Shown here piece after piece: positions 18,309 through 25,109 of a stretch of 25,109 bases of DNA; the first letter of the stretch is position 1, and each line of letters opens with the position of its first letter. The position numbers and the translations under genes were made by a program. The stretch covers positions 1 through 25,109 of IMG/VR virus record IMGVR_UViG_3300024518_003647; one strand, 5' to 3'. The notes beneath the pieces are model-generated. The model was not told the DNA's origin and ran no database searches. It worked only from the letters and a program-made list of their open reading frames with translations. This DNA comes from a virus.

Positions 18309-20738
18309 TTACAATCCCCAAACATGCGGCGTATCCGTGCCAAATAAAAGAGGCGGCGTACCACTGGCAAGCCATGCGTAATCTCCGATCAAGCCCGGCG
18401 ACACCGGGTTGACCGCAGGATACCAATCGTAAACGATGATGTCACCACTTGCGATTGTCCATGCTGGCAACGAGTCGAGCGTCAAAGTAAAGAATGGGAA
18501 TAGGTACGATCTCGCCGTGATGATCGCCTGATGATCGTTTGGTGTTGCGGCGCCGAGCGTCGAGGCGTCGAAGATCCTAACACGGTGATCAACATCAAAA
18601 TACTGTACATCCTCCCGGCCATCTTCGCCATTTGCCGCAAGCGGAAGGATGTTGCTTGCTCCGGTTATCGTTGGCGCGTAGTGTGTAAATGCTGTCGATT
18701 TGATCGTGATTTCCTTGAGCCCAACATCGAGCGCGCTGATTTCTCCGGCAGGTCCAATCAAACGAGTTGCCGCCGCCGGCGGCATTTGAAATGCAACGAC
18801 GGCGATCGAGCCCGCGTCATCTTGTGGGAACACCTCGACAACCTCGAACAATTCGGAGGCGAGCCCGGTTGAGCCGGTGAGGTTTGGCAGATGCGGAATC
18901 ACGACGCTTACCAATTGACCGGGCTCGATGACGATCGACTCATCGAAGATAAGATCGACCGCTAGCTCGATGCATGGACGAGACCAACGAGTGAGGATTG
19001 CACGCCCGATCAACTCAAACTTGTTGGCGGCCTGAGCTAACAAAAGCCCGGCATCCTCGAGATCCGGAAGTCCGCGCTTCCCATAAAACTGGATCGACTC
19101 CGGATCCTCAAACATGATCGTGTCGACAAAATCTTTTCCGCGCGGTGAGTTGCCTCGAATCACCCAAGAATTTCGGATGTTGGCGAGAGGTGTTGACCAG
19201 CTCGGGATCGAGGTCATCCGAAGATTGGAGGATCCGATCGTGAGTTGGCTCGCGGAATCGGGATAGACATCTCGCTCGGCGTTAACTGTTAAATTCCCGA
19301 ATCGATTCCAGAAAATCCGAGTTGCTGTTACTCTCGCCAGCGTTGCAAGCATCTCTTGGATCTTGACCGGGCCATCGAAGATCATTCGTCGGGCGTCGGA
19401 GTAATCGCGGATCTTGTCAAATGCGTAAACATCGATCAACGTTTGATCGATTCCGGCGCCGTATGATTTGGGCAACACATCGTAAATCCCGTTGTTGCCC
19501 GTGCCCGTCGAGAGTAGCATTTGCAAAACAAGATCCACATGATCGCCCTCGAGAATCCGAACTTCTTTCACCTGTGCGCCGATCGCGTGCGTTGCCATCT
19601 CCGTGCGAAGTTGGCCTGGCAGGAGGATCGAAAGCTTTTGTTTGCCAGTGGTCTCGACGGTATCGCCGGCGATTGGATTTGTTGCGCCGTTGTGAAAACA
19701 CCGAAACGTTCGATCGGTGCCGCCGGCGCCGGCTTCGATGAACGTGATTGTTACGTTATGTTCGACCAGCAACGAAACGTATTTAACCCAATCACCGATC
19801 GCGAAGTCCGCATCCGATTCGAAGTATTTGCCTGGCGTGCCAATCCCCACAGCACCAACGGTGCCGGTCAAGGCAGGCACTTCGGTATTGGCAAAGCCGA
19901 CGATCTCCTCATCGATCTGAAAATAAAAAAGCGCCGTCGGGCCAGCCGGGATCGAGAAGGGGAAATCCTCATCCTCGAGATCCAACATGATTCCGTTGTG
20001 TTTGGAGGAGATGTAATTTTGATAGTTGTTTACATTTGTTCGTGCAACGAAGGCACCGGCGAGAACGCCTTTTGCGTAACGTCCTCCCATCACCTCGGCA
20101 TCTTCTAAAAGTTTTTTGCCGTTGATCACATCGATGGAAAAAGCGTTATCACCGAAGCGCGGGTTAGAAACATAGCCGGTGAATCGAACGGTGTGATCGC
20201 CGCCACCGTCGGGATCGAACCATGTGATAACACATTTCCGACCTTCGAAAAATGGATTGTCTTCGTAGACTTTTCTTTTGTCGCCGGTTCGTGAATCGAT
20301 CTCCGAGGTCCATGTCCTGGCGGTTGTTCCGAAGGATCCGCGCGTCAACCCAAGAAAGCTCGCAACGGTTTTTGATGAATACTGGATCGCCTCATCGCCA
20401 ACATAAACTGTGCCACTTGCCGGGAATGCCGTTGTTGGCGAAGCGATCAACGCGGTCGTTTCGGTATCATTTAAATTTGAATCGAGTGTCGCGGTGTTGA
20501 TGTTTTTGCGCTGGTACAAATACGCCGCAAGTTGGTTGAGCCCGACGGAGGATCCCTGCGAGTCGAAGCCTCCGGTGAATGGATCGATCTTCGCACCTTG
20601 GCTTCTCGGAATGTTTGTGATCGCTTCGAGGTAAGAGGTCGACCAGCTCGCCGCGGCGCCAACTCCGACAACACCCGAGGCGGTGAATCCAACGGGTTGA
20701 CCGGCGATCTCGAGAAGAACGTTGCGCCGCGAACTCAT
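18309..20738 (-). CDS. Large tail protein, probable tail-tip or baseplate hub
   Basis: The 809-aa product starts MSSRRNVLLEIAGQPVGFTA and is beta-rich throughout. It has SRTGDKRKVYEDNPFFEGRK, DPDGGGDHTVRFTGYVSNPR and a late segment WSRPCIELAVDLIFDESIVIEPG, which reads like the 'rw..p...i.l.....~~~..~lGd.v.v..' passages in tail-hub proteins. It is the second gene after the tape measure, where siphophages keep distal tail and tail-associated proteins. No lysozyme or protease motif was identified. ATG 20738 overlaps the previous stop as ATGA; an earlier in-frame start inside the previous gene is less likely. Confidence 0.65.
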   Translation of the reverse strand: MSSRRNVLLEIAGQPVGFTASGVVGVGAAASWSTSYLEAITNIPRSQGAKIDPFTGGFDSQGSSVGLNQLAAYLYQRKNINTATLDSNLNDTETTALIASPTTAFPASGTVYVGDEAIQYSSKTVASFLGLTRGSFGTTARTWTSEIDSRTGDKRKVYEDNPFFEGRKCVITWFDPDGGGDHTVRFTGYVSNPRFGDNAFSIDVINGKKLLEDAEVMGGRYAKGVLAGAFVARTNVNNYQNYISSKHNGIMLDLEDEDFPFSIPAGPTALFYFQIDEEIVGFANTEVPALTGTVGAVGIGTPGKYFESDADFAIGDWVKYVSLLVEHNVTITFIEAGAGGTDRTFRCFHNGATNPIAGDTVETTGKQKLSILLPGQLRTEMATHAIGAQVKEVRILEGDHVDLVLQMLLSTGTGNNGIYDVLPKSYGAGIDQTLIDVYAFDKIRDYSDARRMIFDGPVKIQEMLATLARVTATRIFWNRFGNLTVNAERDVYPDSASQLTIGSSNLRMTSIPSWSTPLANIRNSWVIRGNSPRGKDFVDTIMFEDPESIQFYGKRGLPDLEDAGLLLAQAANKFELIGRAILTRWSRPCIELAVDLIFDESIVIEPGQLVSVVIPHLPNLTGSTGLASELFEVVEVFPQDDAGSIAVVAFQMPPAAATRLIGPAGEISALDVGLKEITIKSTAFTHYAPTITGASNILPLAANGEDGREDVQYFDVDHRVRIFDASTLGAATPNDHQAIITARSYLFPFFTLTLDSLPAWTIASGDIIVYDWYPAVNPVSPGLIGDYAWLASGTPPLLFGTDTPHVWGL

Positions 20739-21568
20739 GCTTTGTACCTTTTCATCGCAAAGGAAATTGACCAACGAGAGATGCCAGGCACCGTCCGCGC
20801 GAAGTTGGCGGCAGTTAGGATCTCGCCGGTGAGGTGATATTGCACGTAGGTTGCGGGATCGCTTCGGTCACCGAAAAAACGAAACCTCCCATCAGGCGCG
20901 CCTTGTTTGGCATACACAAGCCAAAATTCCTCCTCGAATTGCGTCCTACTCTCGGCGGTCAAAAACTCAAAAGCCAACGCGCGGATCTCCGTGTTTCGCT
21001 CGCCGCGTGTTGAGTCTCCGAAATCGTATGTCAAAACATTGCCGCCGAGACTCATCGAGTTGACCGAACGGCTTGAGAGCAATCCAAGATCATCCTCTTT
21101 TAATGTCGGTCCGGAGTCGGGCGCCGTTGGATACCATGCATTAGAATGCGCCTTATCTCCCGTGTGTGTCGATGTGGAGGTCGGTACGGATGAATCGACA
21201 GCATATCCAAAATGATTCGCACCGAGCGAACCGACGATGCCATCTCCGCCGGTCAGGAATTTCTGCGTAAATGTGAGTGTCAAATCAAAGGCAAAGACCG
21301 CCGTGCCCGCGGCGGTGATCGATACGATCCCTGTCTCGTTTGCAATCGTGTACGAATAGGTGATCGTGTCGCCGGAGGCGGCGGACTCAACGATCATTTG
21401 AGCAACGATATCGGCGGCGATATCCTGCGGATATTGCGGACCGGTCAAAGTCAAAACCTTTGACAAAACAAAAGGCCCGCCGCCGTCGGATTCGATCCAG
21501 TGCAAGGTATCGTTTGTGCCCGTTGTGATCGTAATCAATCCGCGCATCGCTTGTTTTTGTGCGCTCAT
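20735..21568 (-). CDS. Tail protein in distal-tail (Dit) position
   Basis: The 277-aa product directly follows the tape measure, overlapping it by ATGA. The first half, beginning MSAQKQAMRGLITITTGTND, is beta-rich with DTITYSYTIANETGIVSIT. The second half contains FLTAESRTQFEEEFWLVYAK, GRFRFFGDRSDPATYVQY and the ending GISRWSISFAMKRYKA, a 'surface-area, then W.is...' ending like those of distal tail or tail-tube-like proteins. Assignment depends mostly on gene order; similarity to a named family is not certain. Confidence 0.6.
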   Translation of the reverse strand: MSAQKQAMRGLITITTGTNDTLHWIESDGGGPFVLSKVLTLTGPQYPQDIAADIVAQMIVESAASGDTITYSYTIANETGIVSITAAGTAVFAFDLTLTFTQKFLTGGDGIVGSLGANHFGYAVDSSVPTSTSTHTGDKAHSNAWYPTAPDSGPTLKEDDLGLLSSRSVNSMSLGGNVLTYDFGDSTRGERNTEIRALAFEFLTAESRTQFEEEFWLVYAKQGAPDGRFRFFGDRSDPATYVQYHLTGEILTAANFARTVPGISRWSISFAMKRYKA

Positions 21569-24231
21569 CCGAATGACCTCGCGCCAAATCGTTTGGGTAT
21601 CTCAAAAGGTGACACGCCCTCGTTGCTCATCCGGCGTCCCCATGATTGCATTGCTCGAGCCTGCGCTTGCTCGTTCTGAGAATCCTTTTGCCATGGCAAC
21701 GGAGCCGAGGCAAAAAAGAAATTGACGGGCGCCCGGCCATCCGGAGATTTGGATCCTGGCAATTGCAACGGCGGCATCGATGGAGCGGAGGCACCGCCAC
21801 TTGAGACCGAGGGAGCGGAGGCGCCGCCACCTCCGACGAGAGAACCCAAACCTTTTAATGTGCCAGCCAAAGCCAATAACGCCACACCTCCGGCGATGGC
21901 ACCGGCACCGGTATACGGCGGGACGAATTGCTGAGCGGCGCCCGCGGCGATGAAGAAGGATCCCATCTGCGTTGCCATGCCCGCCAACACGTCGAGAAAC
22001 AATTTGCCCGCATTCGCGCCAGCATCGCCGGCACCGGAAACAACCATCTCCATCGTTGACGAAATGATGTTGCCGATTCCGCCGAGGGCAGTCTGAAAAG
22101 ACGAGTACAACTGCCTGCCTGTATCTTGTGCAATCTTTCCGGCGGATTCGTTTTTCGCTCTCCAAAATGCATCCGCCACCGTCATCCCTTTGAGATCGGC
22201 TTCGTGCACTTGTTGGATCTTTTCCTTTTTCAAATTCAGGAGATCTATTTGTTTCATGAGAGAAATCACATTTGAGGCGGCGGCCCGTTGTGATGCCTCG
22301 TCGAGACCGATCGCGATCCTGTTCTCGATCTGCATTTTCTTTGAAACCAAATCTCGGATGACAATCTGCACATCTCGAACCCGTTGCAACATATCGAGAC
22401 GAGCTTTTTCTTGCGGCATCATCCGACCTTGGGTGACTTGGATCTGGTTTACGAGATCCAACACACCACGCAGGATCTCGCGCTGGCGATCTTTTGCCTC
22501 CCGTCGTTGCGTTGTTTTCTCGATCTGGAGTTCGGCGATCGCGGTCATCTTCGTGATCTGCAAAGACCTGGCACGCTCGATTCCAATTGCCTTATATCGA
22601 TCCAATTGCAAGCGCAACGATTTGGCAACTTTGAGATTGACAAATCCGCCCTCCTTCTCGAGTTGAGCGATCACTTTGATCAAGCCAAAGATCGCAACCG
22701 TAACATCCTTTTTTTGGTTGAGCTGTTCGACGATCACCGAAGCGAGTTTCGCTTGCGATGCAAACAACGAATTGCCCGCCTTGAGTTGAGCATTGACGGC
22801 AACCTCGTTGTTGACAAATTCATTTAGATCATGCACGCCGGCTTTGATACGGCTTTGCAAGAGCGTGAAAACCTTGCGTAATTTGTCGCCTTGCTTGTGA
22901 GCCTTGAACATCTCTTCTCGTTGTTGCTTTGTGGATTTGAGAAGATTGGTCAGTGTCTTTTTGCCGAACAAAGCAGCAAAGATTTTGAATCGTTCGGGCG
23001 CATCTTTAAGAGCGGAGAACACGCCAGCGATCGGACCGCCAAGAGCGGAGATCGAATCCAAGAATGATGCTGTGTAATTTCTTAAAAGTGTACGCGCCTC
23101 CGTTTGAAATCCTTTGATCTCGTCGAGCTGTTCGGAGACGATGGTTGCTCCTAATCTTTTGCCGAGTCGAGCTTTTTGCAATCGCTTCAATTCGTCTCGC
23201 ATTTTGTCTGCCAACGTTTTGACGCCCGCGCCCGCGGTTTTTGACATCGCCTTTGCTGTATTTCCGGTGAGTGTTTGGATCTCCTTTGCGCCTCTTCCCG
23301 CCATTTTGACAAGTCCGATGATACCTCGAATCGGCGCCGTTGCAACCGCCGTGCCCGCCGCGGCCAAAGCTTTCACCCACGTTGGGATTTGATCTGTTAC
23401 CATTTTGATCTTCTTTCCGACAAACTCCCAACTCTCGGCGGCACCTTGTGCCAGGCCTTTAAGGGAGCGGATCGAACTCTCGACGAAGCCGATGATGTCG
23501 GGAAGTGACTTGTTGAGCGCCTCGGACAATTTAACATAAGCTGGCGCCAGGCTATTGAAGATCGCTTCGCCGGCGGATTTGATGTTGGCGGTCAACTTCG
23601 CAAATGGGGTTGCTTTGGCGAGTGCGCCGGCGAGATGGCTCACCTTGCCGAGGTCTTTCGATATGTTTTTAAAAACAACGCGGCGGCGTTCGATTTCCGT
23701 AAGCTCGCGCCCGAGTTCGGAGGAGGCTTTCTTGATCGCGTTCTCGATCGTTTGTTGTGTATGTCCGATCAGATTGAGAAACTCAATCGAGATTTGACCT
23801 GACTTGACTTGCTCGAGCGCCGCTTCGTTTGATACGTTTGTCAGGAATCCAATCGCGTTGGCGGTCTCCGCGACCTTCTTTTGCATCCCCTCGAATCCGG
23901 CGGTTGCGATCGATGTCGCTTCCCTCGTTCCCTCCATCATCGAAATCACGCCACCAAAGGCCTCGGTTACGCCCTTGACATCCTTTGCCATGACGTTGAA
24001 TACCTTAGCTCGATCCAGCTCGATGACGCGTTCAACGGCGGCGTCTAACACTTTCTTGAAAGAAACCATTGCAACGCTAACGGCGGCAATCGCGATGCCT
24101 GCTTTTTTGAATCCACCGCCGAGCTTTTGTTCTGCCTCCGATCCTGCGTTGTCTATTTGATCGGCGAGATCCTTGATTCCGGTTGCCGCTTTGACCGTGT
24201 CGACGAGGAGACCGATCTTAAACTCAGCCAT
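21565..24231 (-). CDS. Tail tape measure protein
   Basis: The longest gene in the window; the 888-aa product sets tail length and is ejected with the DNA. It is mainly helical, begins MAEFKIGLLVDTVKAATGIK, and has hydrophobic segments near the start (GIAIAAVSVAMVSF) and end (PYTGAGAIAGGVALLALAG), with long coiled-coil stretches rich in Lys, Glu, Gln and Arg between (for example QIEKTTQRREAKDRQ-like regions). The end is Gly/Ser/Pro-rich. It directly follows the frameshifted chaperone gene, as in most siphophages. ATG 24231 has GGGAGAAG upstream and overlaps the chaperone end by 8 bases; an upstream in-frame start is less likely. Confidence 0.9.
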   Translation of the reverse strand: MAEFKIGLLVDTVKAATGIKDLADQIDNAGSEAEQKLGGGFKKAGIAIAAVSVAMVSFKKVLDAAVERVIELDRAKVFNVMAKDVKGVTEAFGGVISMMEGTREATSIATAGFEGMQKKVAETANAIGFLTNVSNEAALEQVKSGQISIEFLNLIGHTQQTIENAIKKASSELGRELTEIERRRVVFKNISKDLGKVSHLAGALAKATPFAKLTANIKSAGEAIFNSLAPAYVKLSEALNKSLPDIIGFVESSIRSLKGLAQGAAESWEFVGKKIKMVTDQIPTWVKALAAAGTAVATAPIRGIIGLVKMAGRGAKEIQTLTGNTAKAMSKTAGAGVKTLADKMRDELKRLQKARLGKRLGATIVSEQLDEIKGFQTEARTLLRNYTASFLDSISALGGPIAGVFSALKDAPERFKIFAALFGKKTLTNLLKSTKQQREEMFKAHKQGDKLRKVFTLLQSRIKAGVHDLNEFVNNEVAVNAQLKAGNSLFASQAKLASVIVEQLNQKKDVTVAIFGLIKVIAQLEKEGGFVNLKVAKSLRLQLDRYKAIGIERARSLQITKMTAIAELQIEKTTQRREAKDRQREILRGVLDLVNQIQVTQGRMMPQEKARLDMLQRVRDVQIVIRDLVSKKMQIENRIAIGLDEASQRAAASNVISLMKQIDLLNLKKEKIQQVHEADLKGMTVADAFWRAKNESAGKIAQDTGRQLYSSFQTALGGIGNIISSTMEMVVSGAGDAGANAGKLFLDVLAGMATQMGSFFIAAGAAQQFVPPYTGAGAIAGGVALLALAGTLKGLGSLVGGGGASAPSVSSGGASAPSMPPLQLPGSKSPDGRAPVNFFFASAPLPWQKDSQNEQAQARAMQSWGRRMSNEGVSPFEIPKRFGARSFG

Positions 24232-25005
24232 CGTTCTTCTTCTCCCTGCGATCCATATACCATCCCTCGGACTCGCTCTCCAATTGCTCAAGCCTCGACA
24301 TCACCGAGATGTAAAATTTGGTTTGATGTCGAAGCCCCCTGGAATCGGGCAAGATACCTCTTTTATAAAATGCATAAGCGATCCAACTTTCCCGAATGAT
24401 CGCCATCTTGACCAACGAGTTCGGACATCGTTTGATCGCGGTGCCGCCGAGATCGTAAACCCATTCCTTTGAATCGTCATCGCAACCCCATTCTTTGCGG
24501 AAAAAAGGATCATCGCACATCGAGCAATCGGGCAAGCCCGCCTTCGGATATAACCTTTTCAGGTATCCGAAATAGGCGAGGGCCCGGAATCCTTTCCCTC
24601 GTCATCTCCGATGTTTGCGAGTTCGAAAATCCGATCGCCAACGGACCGAAGCACGATTCGAGGAATGACATCTCGATTCGCTGTGGTCATCGTTTGCAAT
24701 CCGGAGGATCCGCGTTCTCTTGAGGGTTCGTGCCATCCGTCGAAATTCTCGATCGATTCGATGCAAAGGCACGCCAGCTCGACGGATGCCTGACGCAACA
24801 TCACCGAGGTGACAAGCACGCCGCCCCCGCCCTTTGGCACGGTTGATGAATCCTTATCGAGTTCGAGCCCGGCGGCGTCGAGAGCAACGGCGATCTCCTC
24901 TTGCTGCGCGTGATGAAACCACACGGAGATCTTCTCGTCGTTGGTTGCCTCGAAATGTATTACATCGCGCCCGCCATAAAGCCGTGCCAGCTCGAACGTT
25001 GCCAT
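24224..25005 (-). CDS. Tail assembly chaperone GT, made by -1 frameshift
   Basis: Reading ATG 25005 to codon 138 (AAG, 24594-24592), then shifting back one base, gives a 260-aa fusion: 138 residues of the G product plus 122 residues in the -1 frame ending at 24224. The T part starts GFRALAYFGYLKRLYPKAG and includes the pairs CSMC and DSKEWVYDLGG. There is no AUG with a ribosome site for T alone; its frame opens only through the frameshift or a weak TTG at 24535. In lambda the equivalent gpGT binds the tape measure with gpG during tail assembly. Position directly before the tape measure fits exactly. Confidence 0.8.
24559..25005 (-). CDS. Tail assembly chaperone G (unshifted product)
   Basis: The 148-aa product starts MATFELARLYGGRDVIHFEA and has an alpha/beta N-terminal half followed by a helical middle (VMLRQASVELACLCIESIEN) and a polar end, GDDEGKDSGPSPISDT. 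It is the more abundant form when ribosomes do not shift at GGGAAAG. ATG 25005 has GAGG nine bases upstream and follows the previous stop by two bases. The homologous position and frameshift identify it; the sequence alone is too divergent for a firm family call. Confidence 0.8.
   Translation of the reverse strand: MATFELARLYGGRDVIHFEATNDEKISVWFHHAQQEEIAVALDAAGLELDKDSSTVPKGGGGVLVTSVMLRQASVELACLCIESIENFDGWHEPSRERGSSGLQTMTTANRDVIPRIVLRSVGDRIFELANIGDDEGKDSGPSPISDT
24592..24598 (-). promoter_or_regulatory. Programmed -1 frameshift slippery site GGGAAAG
   Basis: Read in the G frame the site is G GGA AAG, exactly the X XXY YYZ register, and the -1 frame (GGG AAA G) continues open to 24224. GGGAAAG is the same heptamer used by phage lambda G/T. 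The zero-frame stop is about 30 bases downstream. Confidence 0.85.
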
Positions 25006-25007
25006 CT

Positions 25008-25109
25008 TTAGAACCTCACAAGTTTTGGTTTTTTGGGTTGAGCGGCGTCGGTTTGATCATCGACGAAAGCAAAGTTTGCATTCCAATCTTGGAATTCGTT
25101 GTTGTTGGC
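25008..25109 (-). CDS. C-terminal fragment of a structural protein, probably major tail protein
   Basis: Thirty-three residues and a TAA stop enter from the right edge: ANNNEFQDWNANFAFV, then DDQTDAAQPKKPKLVRF. It ends two bases before the G gene. The gene before the G/GT pair is usually the major tail (tube) protein, so that is the likely identity, but the fragment is too short to confirm. Confidence 0.5.
   Translation of the reverse strand, partial: ANNNEFQDWNANFAFVDDQTDAAQPKKPKLVRF

Noticed and set aside
24469-24723. Plus-strand open frames opposite the chaperone genes
   Set aside because: Short, without ribosome sites, and opposite a well-supported frameshifted gene.
1-25109. tRNA genes, integrase, transposase, lysogeny repressor or attachment site
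   Set aside because: None could be supported from the sequence read; a temperate lifestyle can be neither shown nor excluded from this window.

Overview
The window looks like part of a tailed double-stranded DNA phage (Caudoviricetes), most likely with a siphovirus-type tail. It carries a portal N-terminus, both terminase subunits, a G/GT tail-assembly chaperone pair with a frameshift site, a tape measure, tail and fibre genes and a lysis block. No tail sheath, integrase, tRNA or CRISPR array was seen. The host cannot be read from the sequence. A DUF4376-type protein and a membrane protein with a spanin-like layout weakly favour a Gram-negative host.

Layout. (1) 1-4.9 kb, minus strand: from a divergent control region at about 4.83-5.27 kb, a leftward early operon encodes a 43-aa basic protein, a 105-aa protein of unknown function, a RecT-like annealing protein, QueD, an SH3-like small protein and an HTH/Cys-pair protein. 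A near-consensus promoter (2270-2298) with an intrinsic terminator just behind it then precedes terS, terL and the portal, which runs off the left edge. (2) 5.27-11.44 kb, plus strand: a rightward operon encodes a ribbon-helix-helix protein, a winged-helix protein, a 60-aa protein, a DnaB-type helicase, a DEDD exonuclease, several small proteins, a cassette of four small unknown genes and a DNA methyltransferase. It ends at a terminator at 11535-11562. (3) 11.57-25.1 kb, minus strand: read in transcription order from the right edge, the late block holds the C-terminus of a probable major tail protein, G/GT, tape measure, two large tail proteins, repeat-built fibre-like proteins, a cluster of small membrane proteins and a CHAP-type endolysin.

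The portal at the left edge and the tail genes at the right edge share a strand and run in the usual late order. The map is therefore probably circular or circularly permuted, with the head genes outside the window, so that one late operon from the terS promoter reads through head, tail and lysis genes. Genes are packed tightly, and most junctions are ATGA, GTGA or TGATG overlaps; these overlaps were used to choose starts.

The most notable signals beyond ordinary gene content are these: (a) a motif CATAA-N6/7-TTATCGGAC-N-CA repeated five times, once before each of five consecutive genes at 8.9-10.1 kb; (b) two 90-bp copies of a stop-to-start intergenic element whose terminator stem differs by compensatory changes; (c) the promoter-terminator arrangement ahead of terS, suggestive of late-gene antitermination; (d) a GGGAAAG slippery site in exactly the right frame between G and T; (e) five 165-bp tandem repeats in a fibre gene and a GHDH-containing module repeated three times over two adjacent genes; (f) a QueD gene without other 7-deazaguanine genes in view; (g) strong enrichment of GATC.
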